From Bryobacterales bacterium (lineage in GTDB: Bacteria; Acidobacteriota; Terriglobia; Bryobacterales; Bryobacteraceae): DNA of 37,950 nucleotides. The notes under the pieces were generated by a model. The model saw nothing but the letters and a program-made list of their open reading frames with translations. It did no database searches and had not been told where the DNA came from. How positions within the stretch are numbered: position 1 is the first letter of the stretch; each line of letters starts with the position of its first letter. The translations under genes were made by a program, and so were the position numbers. The stretch spans positions 1 to 37,950 of the forward strand of contig DAIDHC010000108.1 in the NCBI GenBank assembly GCA_027452065.1. The letters run 5' to 3'. Below, piece after piece: positions 18,307-27,635 of the stretch.

Positions 18307-19077
18307 ATGAAGATCATCGTCGCCATCAAACAGGTTCCGGTTCGCGATTCCCAGTTGAAGATTGACGCGGCGGGCCGGTGGATCCAGGAATCCGACCTGA
18401 GTTTCGAAATCAACGAGCCGGACGCCTATGCTCTCGAAGAGGCGCTGCAGTTGAAGGAGAAGCACGGCGGGGAAGTGATCGTGCTGTGCGCCGGGCCGGC
18501 GCGCGCGGCGCAGACGATTCGCGAAGCCCTGGCCAAAGGCGCGGACCGCGCCCTGCACGTGGAGGAAGACGGAATTTCCGGCCTCGACACGCTGGGCGTC
18601 TCGCGCCTGCTGGCGCGGGCCATCGAAACCGAGAAGCCCGACCTGATCCTCACCGGATTGCAGTCCGACGACCTGGGGTATGGACAGACCGGCGTCGTCG
18701 TCGCCGAGCTGCTGGGGCTTCCCCACGGCACCATCATCATGCAGGTGGAAGCGATGGAGGGGCGGATCAAGGTGAAGCGCGAGTTGGAGGACGGCTGGTT
18801 CCAGCATGTCGAGATGCCTCTGCCGGCGGTGCTGACCATCCAGTCGGGAATCAACAAGCTTCGCTACGCCACGCTGATGGGGATCAAGAAGGCGAAGACG
18901 AAAGAGATCAAGCGCCTGGCGCCTTCTGAGATGGGCGGCGCAACGGCGGCCGCGGCGGTGGTTGAGAAAATCTATGCGCCGCAGCGCGGCAAGCAGACGC
19001 AGATTCTCGAAGGCGACGCCCGGACGGCCGCGGCGAAGCTGGTGGAGAAGCTGAAGTTCGAGGTCCGGGTGCTATGA
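18307..19077 (+). CDS. etfB: Electron transfer flavoprotein, beta subunit
   Basis: Beta subunit of the heterodimeric ETF that takes electrons from acyl-CoA dehydrogenases and related flavoenzymes. 256 residues beginning MKIIVAIKQVPVRDSQLKID, with the family segments FEINEPDAYALEEALQLKE and LTGLQSDDLGYGQTGVVVAE. The stop overlaps the etfA ATG by 4 nt. Location directly after fabF places fatty-acid synthesis and electron-transfer genes in one run, which may reflect shared lipid metabolism; direct interaction is not implied. Confidence 0.96.
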   Translation: MKIIVAIKQVPVRDSQLKIDAAGRWIQESDLSFEINEPDAYALEEALQLKEKHGGEVIVLCAGPARAAQTIREALAKGADRALHVEEDGISGLDTLGVSRLLARAIETEKPDLILTGLQSDDLGYGQTGVVVAELLGLPHGTIIMQVEAMEGRIKVKRELEDGWFQHVEMPLPAVLTIQSGINKLRYATLMGIKKAKTKEIKRLAPSEMGGATAAAAVVEKIYAPQRGKQTQILEGDARTAAAKLVEKLKFEVRVL

Positions 19078-20060
19078 GCGTGAAAGTTCTAGTCGTGATG
19101 GAGGCGCGGGGCGGCGCCTGGAACCGCATGTCGTGGGAGACGCTGGCGGCGGGACGGCAGATCGCCGGCGCGCGGGGCGGCGTTGTCGAAGCGGCTGTCG
19201 TCGGGCAGGGCATTGACGCGCTGGCGGCGGAGTTGGCGCAACGGGATATCTCCCAGGTGCACGCGGTGACGCACGAGTTGCTCGCCGGCTACACCGCTGA
19301 TGGCTACACGGCCGCGCTCGAAGCGTTGATCCGCGCGGCACAGCCCTCGCTGGTTCTGTTTCCGCACACCTACGAAGTTCGCGACTACGCTCCCAAGCTG
19401 GCCACGCGGTTTGGACAGGTTCTGGTCAGCGACGTGATCGGCTATAAGGCCGAGGCGCAGGATCTGGTCTTCGTCCGGCAGCTTTTTCAAGGCAAGCTAA
19501 ACGCCGACATCCGTCTGAGCGGGGAGGGTCCGCATTTCGCCTCCCTTCAAGCCGGGGCATTTCGCGCCGAGGAGGCTTCAACGGGCGCGCCCGCGCCGGT
19601 CGAGGCGTTTCGCCCCGAGCTGGCCGCGTCTTCGATCCGCCAGGCGCCGCAGCCGCCGTTTCGCGAGTCCGCCCGCGCCGTGGACCTCACCGCCGCCGAC
19701 CTCATCGTGTCGGTCGGGCGCGGCATTCGGGAAAAGGAAAATATCGCGCTGGTGGAGGAGTTGGCCAAGGCGATGGGGGCAGAGCTGGCCGCCTCGCGGC
19801 CGATCTGCGACAACGGATGGCTTCCCATGGAGCGGCAGGTGGGAAGCTCCGGCCAGACCGTTTCGCCGAAGGTTTATGTCGCGGTGGGTATCTCCGGGGC
19901 CATCCAGCACCTGGTGGGGATGAAGGGCGCCAAAACGATTGTCGCCATCAACAAAGACGCGAATGCACCGATCTTCGAAGTCGCCGATTATGGCATCGTG
20001 GGCGACCTGTTCGAAGTGGTTCCGGCGCTGATCGAGGAAATCAGAAAAGCCAAAGCCTAG
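19074..20060 (+). CDS. etfA: Electron transfer flavoprotein, alpha subunit
   Basis: Alpha subunit carrying most of the FAD site, 328 residues, normal length. The C-terminal FAD domain shows [60 protein letters not shown] and [19 protein letters not shown]. Translationally coupled to etfB (ATGA). It ends 7 nt before the converging DUF488 gene, leaving almost no room for a terminator between the two transcripts. Confidence 0.97.
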   Translation: MSVKVLVVMEARGGAWNRMSWETLAAGRQIAGARGGVVEAAVVGQGIDALAAELAQRDISQVHAVTHELLAGYTADGYTAALEALIRAAQPSLVLFPHTYEVRDYAPKLATRFGQVLVSDVIGYKAEAQDLVFVRQLFQGKLNADIRLSGEGPHFASLQAGAFRAEEASTGAPAPVEAFRPELAASSIRQAPQPPFRESARAVDLTAADLIVSVGRGIREKENIALVEELAKAMGAELAASRPICDNGWLPMERQVGSSGQTVSPKVYVAVGISGAIQHLVGMKGAKTIVAINKDANAPIFEVADYGIVGDLFEVVPALIEEIRKAKA

Positions 20061-20067
20061 CCGCGGC

Positions 20068-20418
20068 TCATTCCCCGATCGATTCGAGGATCGCCTTGAG
20101 CGCCGCGGCGTTGTTGTGCTCGGGGTCGGCGGCGGCGTAGAGCAGCGTCACCGTTCCGCGCCGGGAACGCCGGCGCAGCGAGAGCAGTTCGGCGGTCCTG
20201 TTTTCGAGTTCCTTGCGATATCGTTTTTGAAACTCCACCCAAAGTGCGGGGTCGTGCCCGAACCAGCGGCGGAGGTCGTTCGACGGCGCCAGGTGCTGCA
20301 GCCACTCGTCAAGCTTCGCGTCGGCCTTGGTGAGGCCGCGGGGCCACAAGCGGTCCACCAGAATCCGCTCGCCGTCGGCGGGGTCGGCTTTCTCGTAGAT
20401 CCGCTTGAGCCGCAGCAC
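20068..20418 (-). CDS. DUF488 family protein (YeaO-like)
   Basis: 116-residue DUF488 protein of unknown biochemical role. The family signature is clear: ERILVDRLWPRGLTKADAKL near the N-terminus, then DEWLQHLAPSNDLRRWFGHD and FQKRYRKEL. GTG start, 8 nt after the phosphohexomutase stop, so it is probably the last gene of the trp-containing run. Nothing in the sequence ties it to tryptophan or sugar metabolism. Confidence 0.88.
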   Translation of the reverse strand: MLRLKRIYEKADPADGERILVDRLWPRGLTKADAKLDEWLQHLAPSNDLRRWFGHDPALWVEFQKRYRKELENRTAELLSLRRRSRRGTVTLLYAAADPEHNNAAALKAILESIGE

Positions 20419-20426
20419 GGCGCTTT

Positions 20427-21791
20427 TCAGGCGGTGGCGAGCCGCTGGCCGGCCGCTTCCAGCGCAGCCTCGACCTCAAGCCGGTATTCGGCCAGCAATG
20501 CCTCGTTGGCGGCCTCGAAGCGCATCACCAGCACAGGCTGGGTGTTCGAAGCACGGAGCAGCCCCCAGCCGTGCGGAAAGATAACCCGGACTCCATCCAC
20601 GTCCAGCGTGGTCCGCCTGGTGCGGAAGTGCCCGGCCACGCTCGAGACCAGATCGAACTTGGCCTCGTCGGTGCAATCGACGCGGATCTCCGGAGTCGAG
20701 ACCATCTTGGGCAGGCCGGCCAGTTGCGCCGACAGTCCCTTGCCCGAGCGGGCCACGATCTCGATGAGCCGGCAGGCCGCATACAGCGCGTCGTCGAAAC
20801 CGTAATAGCGGTCGGCGAAGAACATGTGCCCGGACATTTCGCCGGCCAACTCGGCGTGCTCCTCCTTCATCTTCGCCTTGATGAGCGAGTGCCCGGTCTT
20901 GTACATGATGGCGCGGCCGCCCAGCCGGTTCAGCTCGTCATAGAGTACCTGAGAGCATTTCACCTCGCCGATGAACGTGGAGCCGGGCTTCCGGGTGAGG
21001 ATCTCGCGGCCGTAGATGAGCAGCAGCATGTCGCCGTAGATCACCTCGCCGTTCTCGTCGACCGCGCCGATGCGGTCCGCGTCGCCATCGAAGGCGATGC
21101 CGAGGTCGGCTTTGTCCGCCTTCACGGCGTCGATCAGGTGCTGGAGATTGGCCGGAACCGTCGGGTCGGGATGGTGATTCGGAAAGTTGCCGTCGGGCTC
21201 GTAAAACATCTCGCGAACTTCGACGTTGAGCTTGGCCAGCAGGCGGTGCATGACGGGCCCAGCCGTACCGTTGCCGGAGTCGGCGACCACGCGGATGCGG
21301 CGCTCGAAGGAGAACTGCGAGGCGATCTCGTCGACGTAAGGGGTGACGATGTCATAGGCGCTGACCGAGCCTTGCCCGTACTCGAAGTCGCCGTCCTCGA
21401 TCAGCTTCCTCACCGCCTGGATGGATTCGCCATACAACGCGCCCGCGCCGCAGACGGTTTTGAAGCCGTTGTACTCGGGCGGATTGTGGCTGCCGGTGAT
21501 CATCACGGCGCCGTCGGTGTGCAAGTGCTTGGCCGAGTAGTAGAGCAGGGGAGTGGGGACGACGCCGACGTCGGTTACCTCGCAGCCGCTGGCCATCAGG
21601 CCGCGCAGCAGCGCGTCGTGCAGGCGCTGGCCGCTGAGCCGGACATCGCGTCCGAGGCAGACCTTCCTTCCGCTGTTGCGGATCAGATAGGTCCCCAGGC
21701 CGAGGCCCAGCCGCTCCACGTCGGGGCTGGCGAGGTCGGTGTCGGCGATACCGCGAATGTCGTATTCGCGAAAAATTGTCGGCTTCAGCAT
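20427..21791 (-). CDS. manB: Phosphomannomutase/phosphoglucomutase
   Basis: Alpha-D-phosphohexomutase, 454 residues, closest in style to AlgC/ManB enzymes that interconvert hexose 6- and 1-phosphates for polysaccharide and lipopolysaccharide precursors. Motifs in order: IFREYDIRG at the N-terminus, the phosphoserine loop VMITGSHNPPEYNGFK (Ser101), the Mg-binding IAFDGDADRIGAVDE, the sugar-specificity loop GEMSGHMFFADRYYGFDDA and a C-terminal phosphate-binding RASNTQP. It follows chorismate mutase by 43 nt. Substrate preference (mannose or glucose phosphate) cannot be decided from sequence alone. Confidence 0.93.
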   Translation of the reverse strand: MLKPTIFREYDIRGIADTDLASPDVERLGLGLGTYLIRNSGRKVCLGRDVRLSGQRLHDALLRGLMASGCEVTDVGVVPTPLLYYSAKHLHTDGAVMITGSHNPPEYNGFKTVCGAGALYGESIQAVRKLIEDGDFEYGQGSVSAYDIVTPYVDEIASQFSFERRIRVVADSGNGTAGPVMHRLLAKLNVEVREMFYEPDGNFPNHHPDPTVPANLQHLIDAVKADKADLGIAFDGDADRIGAVDENGEVIYGDMLLLIYGREILTRKPGSTFIGEVKCSQVLYDELNRLGGRAIMYKTGHSLIKAKMKEEHAELAGEMSGHMFFADRYYGFDDALYAACRLIEIVARSGKGLSAQLAGLPKMVSTPEIRVDCTDEAKFDLVSSVAGHFRTRRTTLDVDGVRVIFPHGWGLLRASNTQPVLVMRFEAANEALLAEYRLEVEAALEAAGQRLATA

Positions 21792-21834
21792 ATCCTTCGA
21801 TCTTACCCGAATCGGGTGCTTCGTCCGGCCGCCG

Positions 21835-22134
21835 CTACTGCTTTTCGTCGAGCATCCGTACCCGCTGGACCTGGCGCATCTCGTCGATGATACGCTCGAA
21901 AATCCGCTTCACCGCTTCGGCGGGCAGAGGGCCCTGATTGTGCTCGACGACGTTGGCAAAGACCTGATCTTCGCGCTTCGGCTCGTAGATGGGCAGCCCG
22001 AGCTCCTGTTTCACCTGGCCGATCCGTTCGACAATTCCGGTGCGCTCATTCAGCAGCGCCAGAAGCTGCACGTCCACGGCATCAATGCGCCGGCGGCAGT
22101 CCGCCAGCGCCCGCAGCCCGTCATCGCGATTCAT
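21835..22134 (-). CDS. Chorismate mutase, AroQ type
   Basis: Short monofunctional AroQ-fold chorismate mutase, 99 residues, converting chorismate to prephenate for phenylalanine and tyrosine. The all-helical core shows CRRRIDAVDVQLLALLNERT, ERIGQVKQELGLPIYEPKRE and FERIIDEMRQVQ, with the Arg, Lys and Glu positions that bind chorismate. Its ATG overlaps the trpA stop by 4 nt, so it is translated with the trp genes although its product serves the competing branch. No signal peptide, so it is cytoplasmic. Confidence 0.93.
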   Translation of the reverse strand: MNRDDGLRALADCRRRIDAVDVQLLALLNERTGIVERIGQVKQELGLPIYEPKREDQVFANVVEHNQGPLPAEAVKRIFERIIDEMRQVQRVRMLDEKQ

Positions 22135-22932
22135 GGTTTCTTCGATGGTAAACCAGCGGCAAGCTCGCGGGCGCGCGCTTCGAGACGCTCCTCAATGCCG
22201 CCGGTGGCGAGCGAGTTTTCAATGATCCGCTCGAAGGCGCTGCCGACGACGACGGCGTCGCCGTGCAAGCCGGCCGCGCGGACCTGTTCCGGCGTCGAGA
22301 TGCCGAAGCCCACTGCGATCGGAAGTTCGGTGTGGGCGCGCATGGACCGGACCAAAGGCTCGACGCCCGCCGACAGCGACTCGCTCTCGCCGGTGACGCC
22401 GGTGCGGGACACCAGATACACGAAGCCGGTCGAGTATTGCGCGGTCAGTTTCAGCCGCCGCTCGGTGCTCGTCGGCGCGGCCAGGAACACGGTGTCCAGT
22501 CCGCTGGCGTGCATCGCCTCGGTGTAAGGGCCCGCTTCCTCGACGCTGAGGTCGGTGAGCAGGCATCCGTCGATGCCGTGCGTGGCCGCCTGGGCCGCCA
22601 GCTCCGTCAACCCGAAACGCAGCACCGGGTTCATGTAGGTGAACAACAGCAGCGGAATGTCGGAGTGCCGGCGGATCTCGGCGGCGATGTCGAGAACCTT
22701 GCGCAGCGTTGTGCCGGCCTGGAGCGCGCGCGCCGCGCCTCGTTGGATCACCGGCCCGTCGGCGATCGGATCGGAAAACGGAACGCCGAGCTCGATCAGG
22801 TCGACGCCGCCCCGTTCGAGCGCCGCCGCCAGCGCCGGCGTCCGCCCCGGCTCCGGATCGCCCGCGGTGATGTATCCGACGAAGCCGGTGCGGCCTTGCT
22901 CGCGTAGCCGGGCGAACATATGGGCGATTCTG

Positions 22933-22943
<11 letters not shown>
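22131..22943 (-). CDS. trpA: Tryptophan synthase alpha chain
   Basis: Cleaves indole-3-glycerol phosphate to indole and glyceraldehyde-3-phosphate, passing indole to TrpB. 270 residues from ATG 22943, which overlaps the end of trpB by 11 nt. Catalytic Glu51 and Asp62 lie in [16 protein letters not shown]; the phosphate-binding end shows [15 protein letters not shown] and [12 protein letters not shown]. The reading frame continues upstream of 22943, but those codons are within trpB and do not match the family. Confidence 0.97.
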
Positions 22944-24128
<1,185 letters not shown>

Positions 24129-24132
<4 letters not shown>

Positions 24133-24743
24133 AAAGAGAACTCCGCTCGCGCGGCTCGGATGAACTCGCGCATTTTCTGATGATCTTTCCGGCCGGGCTG
24201 GCTCTCGATGCGGGAACAGGCGTCGACGCCCCAGGGCCGCGCTTCGCGGATCGCCTGGGCGACGTTGGACGCGTCGAGCCCGCCGGCGACGATCACCGGC
24301 CGGTTTCCCGCCCCGCGCGCCACGCGCCACGGAAACGTCGTTCCGGTGCCCCCCGCCAGTGTCTCCGATGCGGCGTCGAGCAGCAGCGCCTCGGCCTCGC
24401 TGTCCTCGGGAAACTGGAATTCGCCGCTCGCCGGCACCCGGCACGCCCGCCAGATCGTCAACGCCTGGTTGCCTTCGCCGCCGTGAAGCTGCGCGACCTC
24501 CATGCCGGTTTCCCGGCAGATCTGGACCACCCGCTCCGGATCCTCGCGCACGAAAACTCCCACTTTCAGGATTCCCGCCAGGGCGGCGCTGATTCCGGCC
24601 GCCGCTCCGGGCTCGATGTAGCGCGGGCTTTGCGCGTAGAAATTGAATCCGATGGCCGTCGCACCCGCCGCCTCCGCTTCGAGCGCGTCCTCGCGATTGG
24701 TGACCCCACAGACTTTGATGATCGCCGCCGGCCGCGCCTTCAC
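24129..24743 (-). CDS. trpF: Phosphoribosylanthranilate isomerase
   Basis: Third step of the tryptophan branch: converts N-(5-phosphoribosyl)anthranilate to the carboxyphenylaminodeoxyribulose phosphate used by TrpC. 204 residues. The general base Cys12 is in [14 protein letters not shown], and the general acid Asp lies in [35 protein letters not shown] completes the phosphate site. The usual VDVSSGVE is slightly altered here (VDACSRIE) but keeps the Asp. Overlaps trpC and trpB by 4 nt on either side. Confidence 0.95.
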
Positions 24744-25525
24744 CGGATCAGCTCCCGCAACGCCTGCCGCGGATCGCCGGCCCTCATCAGGTGCTCACCC
24801 ACCAGGAAGCCCCGGTAGTTCACCGTCCGCAGCCGCTCGATGTCGGCCGCCGAGCGGATGCCGCTTTCGGCCACCTTGACCACGCCGTCGGGAATTTTCT
24901 CACCCAGGCGCACCGCCACATCGAGGTTCACCTCAAACGTGCGCAAGTTCCGGCTGTTGACGCCCACGATGGCGGCGCCCGAATCCAGCGCGGCGTCGAG
25001 CTCTGCCTCGTCGTGGACTTCGACAAGGGCGTCGATGGCGTAAGCCTCCGCCGCTTCGCGATAGCGGCGCAGTTGCTTGCCTGTCAGAAGCGCGGCGATC
25101 AATAGAATCGCGTCGGCTCCGTTGGCCGCGGCCTCGGCGACCTGGAATTCGTCAATGGTAAAATCCTTACGCAGAACCGGCAGCATGGTGGCGCCCCGCG
25201 CTGCCTTCAAGTGGTCCAGACTCCCCATGAAATATGCCGTGTCGGTGAGCACGCTCAGCGCGGCCGCGCCTCCCTGTTCGTACTCCACGGCGATGGCGGC
25301 GGGCCGGAAATCCCCGCTCAGCACGCCTTTGCTCGGGCTGGCGCGCTTGATCTCGGCAATGACGGACACGGCACGCGATTCCAGCGCGCTGCGGAACGGC
25401 CTCCGGCCGGCGGTCGAGGCCGCGGCGGCCTGTTCGATCGCGCTCCGGTCGCGGGTCAGCCCCACCAACTCCCGGCGTTTGGTTTCGACAATTTGGGCGA
25501 GGATGTCCGGTATTGCGCGCACCAT
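24740..25525 (-). CDS. trpC: Indole-3-glycerol phosphate synthase
   Basis: Cyclises the TrpF product to indole-3-glycerol phosphate with loss of CO2. 261 residues from ATG 25525 ([20 protein letters not shown]). Family motifs: [48 protein letters not shown] and [17 protein letters not shown]. The frame opens at 25576, but those extra 17 codons (MRARPGRAKCYDEVSHP) do not fit the family. No strong Shine-Dalgarno is visible. It lies 47 nt after the thioredoxin-like gene; trpE, trpG and trpD must be elsewhere. Confidence 0.96.
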   Translation of the reverse strand: MVRAIPDILAQIVETKRRELVGLTRDRSAIEQAAAASTAGRRPFRSALESRAVSVIAEIKRASPSKGVLSGDFRPAAIAVEYEQGGAAALSVLTDTAYFMGSLDHLKAARGATMLPVLRKDFTIDEFQVAEAAANGADAILLIAALLTGKQLRRYREAAEAYAIDALVEVHDEAELDAALDSGAAIVGVNSRNLRTFEVNLDVAVRLGEKIPDGVVKVAESGIRSAADIERLRTVNYRGFLVGEHLMRAGDPRQALRELIR

Positions 25526-25572
25526 CGGATGGGAAACTTCATCGTAACATTTCGCCCGGCCCGGCCTCGCTC

Positions 25573-26112
25573 TCACGGCTGCCGCGAAAGCTGCTTCGCC
25601 AGGCGTACCGCCCGTTCAACGCTGCTGCGTCCGTCGCCTCGCGGATTCCCGTGGTACAGGCCCCGCACCACGCCCCGCCGGTCGATGAGAACGGCGTAAG
25701 CCTCGCTGAGGGCCTGATAGTTCACCCTGCTCCTCCACTCCTCCACGGGTCCGAAAACAACGACAACGGAGCGCAGGTCCGATTTCGTCGTGCCGTGCTT
25801 CATGCCTTCCAAAACGTAGAGCCGGTTGAGCCGGTTGGATGGCCCGATCATCATCAGTTCCATCGATCCCACCTTCGGCGCGCCGGCCGCGCCCTGGTCG
25901 AATGCCGTCTTCCATTCCTCCACTACCTTGCGCGAGCCGTAGCTGAATCCCATCACCAGCAGCGTCACCTTCCCCAGCGCGTCTTCCGGAATCCGCGCCC
26001 CTTCGCCGGTCAGATACTCACCGTCCAGATGCGGCAGTGCGTCGCCGGCGGCCAACGCCGCGCCCGGGTCGGCCATCGCCAGCAACATTAGAAACGGAAC
26101 CAGCACGTACAC
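25573..26112 (-). CDS. Exported thioredoxin-fold-like protein without cysteines
   Basis: 179-residue exported protein starting at GTG 26112 with a signal peptide (YVLVPFLMLLAMADPGAALA). The body resembles redoxin/ATP10-like thioredoxin folds: GKVTLLVMGFSYGSRKVVEE followed by SMELMMIGPSNRLNRLYVLE and EAYAVLIDRRGVVRGLYHGN. The place of the CxxC active site reads FSYGSRK, and the whole protein contains no cysteine, so it cannot be a thiol oxidoreductase. It may be a chaperone-like or assembly protein; this is inference. Possibly the first gene of the trp-containing transcript. Confidence 0.72.
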   Translation of the reverse strand: MYVLVPFLMLLAMADPGAALAAGDALPHLDGEYLTGEGARIPEDALGKVTLLVMGFSYGSRKVVEEWKTAFDQGAAGAPKVGSMELMMIGPSNRLNRLYVLEGMKHGTTKSDLRSVVVVFGPVEEWRSRVNYQALSEAYAVLIDRRGVVRGLYHGNPRGDGRSSVERAVRLAKQLSRQP

Positions 26113-26208
26113 TACAATGCACGCAATTCCGCGCGCTTTTCAATTCGCACCCGCACCGTAGCCGCGCATTTCCGCGCCCGGCGCCGATCCTGCTATTCTC
26201 GAACCTAT
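26113..26208. other. Divergent intergenic gap
   Basis: This 96-nt gap separates the minus-strand thioredoxin-fold gene from the plus-strand Ntn-hydrolase gene and should contain both promoters. On the plus strand TATTCT about 13 nt before the ATG could be a -10, without a good -35. On the minus strand TTGAAA is present without a clear -10. Nothing else is seen. Confidence 0.3.
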
Positions 26209-27618
26209 ATGAAGACAAGGTTCCTTCTTGCCCTTTGTCTTGGCGCCGTCTGCTTTGCCGGCGCGCCTGCCCGTGAACCGCAGTCCGACCCCCGGCTCCG
26301 GAACGCTTTCCGGCGCGACCCTCAGAACGATTGGGTCTTTGTCCATCTCGAGGGTAAGCCGGGCGATATCGGCTATCAGCACGGTTATTTGCTGGCTCCG
26401 GAAATCGCCGACGCCTTTCGCGTCGTGCAGGCCGGCCTTGTGCACGACAGCAAGAAGGATTGGCCGTTTTTTCGCAACGCCGCCCGCGACGTACTCTGGC
26501 CTCACATCGAGGCCGAGTACCGCGACGAGTTGCGCGGCATCGTCGAAGGACTGCACGCCCGTTCGGTCAACCTCGATCTGTGGGACGTCGTTGCCTACAA
26601 TGCGTGGCTCGAGCTGAGCCCCTATTACACCAACTGGTACGACCGCCAGCACCACCTTTCAAGCGCCCTCATCCCCGTTGCCGAGCACTGCAGCGCCTTC
26701 GTCGCCACCGGCAGCTACACCAGGGACCACCGCGTCGTCATCGCTCACAACAACTGGACCGAGTATAAAGAAGGCTCGCACTGGAACATGATGTTCGACA
26801 TCGTGCCCGCGGCCGGCCACCGCATTCTGATGGACGGCATGCCCGGCCTCATTCACAGCGGCGACGACTTCGGAATCAACGACGCCGGCATCATGATTAC
26901 CGAGACCACCATCGGGTCGTTTGCCGCGTTCGATCCCAACGGAATCGCCGAATTCGTGCGGGCCCGAAAGGCGATGCAGTACAGTTCGACCATCGACGAC
27001 TTCACCCGCATCATGGAGGACGGCGACAACGGCGGCTACGCCAATACCTGGCTGATCGCCGACCGCAAGAACAACGAGATCGCCAGTCTCGAGCTGGGCC
27101 TCAAGCACGTCACGCTCAAGCGGACGAAGGACGGTGTCTTCGTGGGCTCGAATTTCCCCCAGGACCCGGCCCTCATTCACGACGAAGCCCCCGACTTTCC
27201 GGTTCACGACATGAGCATCAGCGCCAACGCCCGCCACAAACGCTGGGACGATCTGATGGCTGAAAACAAGGGCAGGATCGACGTGAAGATGGCGGAAAAA
27301 TTTCTCGCCGATCACTACGACACCTTCGCCGGCAAGCGCGCCCCGAGCGAGAGAACCCTGTGCGGCCACGTCGATCTGTCCCCACGCGGCTCCAAGCCCT
27401 GGCAGGCTCCGTATGGAATGGCCGGCACCGTCCAGAACAAGGCGGCCGACGCGGCGATGGCGGAGAAAATGGAACTCGTCGCCGCCATGGGCCACGCCTG
27501 CGGGCTCAACTTTAAAGCCGCCGACCATCTCAAGAAGCACCCGGAGTTCGCCTGGCAGAAGGACATTCTGCGCGACCTGGACTCTTACCCCTGGACGAAG
27601 TTCCAGATCGCGCGATAG
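26209..27618 (+). CDS. Secreted C45-like Ntn-hydrolase (acyltransferase/phospholipase B-like)
   Basis: 469 residues with a signal peptide (MKTRFLLALCLGAVCFAGAPA). The layout fits the family that groups acyl-CoA:6-aminopenicillanate acyltransferase (peptidase C45) with phospholipase B-like proteins. These mature by self-cleavage before a Cys that becomes the N-terminal nucleophile. The likely nucleophile is Cys161 in VAEHCSAFVATGSYTRDHRV, preceded by the helical YRDELRGIVEGLHARSVNLD and followed by VIAHNNWTEYKEGSHWNMMF and GINDAGIMITETTI. Expected chemistry is hydrolysis or transfer at amide bonds; the substrate is unknown. ATG start; it ends 17 nt before the converging M56/TonB gene. Confidence 0.82.
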   Translation: MKTRFLLALCLGAVCFAGAPAREPQSDPRLRNAFRRDPQNDWVFVHLEGKPGDIGYQHGYLLAPEIADAFRVVQAGLVHDSKKDWPFFRNAARDVLWPHIEAEYRDELRGIVEGLHARSVNLDLWDVVAYNAWLELSPYYTNWYDRQHHLSSALIPVAEHCSAFVATGSYTRDHRVVIAHNNWTEYKEGSHWNMMFDIVPAAGHRILMDGMPGLIHSGDDFGINDAGIMITETTIGSFAAFDPNGIAEFVRARKAMQYSSTIDDFTRIMEDGDNGGYANTWLIADRKNNEIASLELGLKHVTLKRTKDGVFVGSNFPQDPALIHDEAPDFPVHDMSISANARHKRWDDLMAENKGRIDVKMAEKFLADHYDTFAGKRAPSERTLCGHVDLSPRGSKPWQAPYGMAGTVQNKAADAAMAEKMELVAAMGHACGLNFKAADHLKKHPEFAWQKDILRDLDSYPWTKFQIAR

Positions 27619-27635
27619 CGGGCGCCGCAGGCGGT

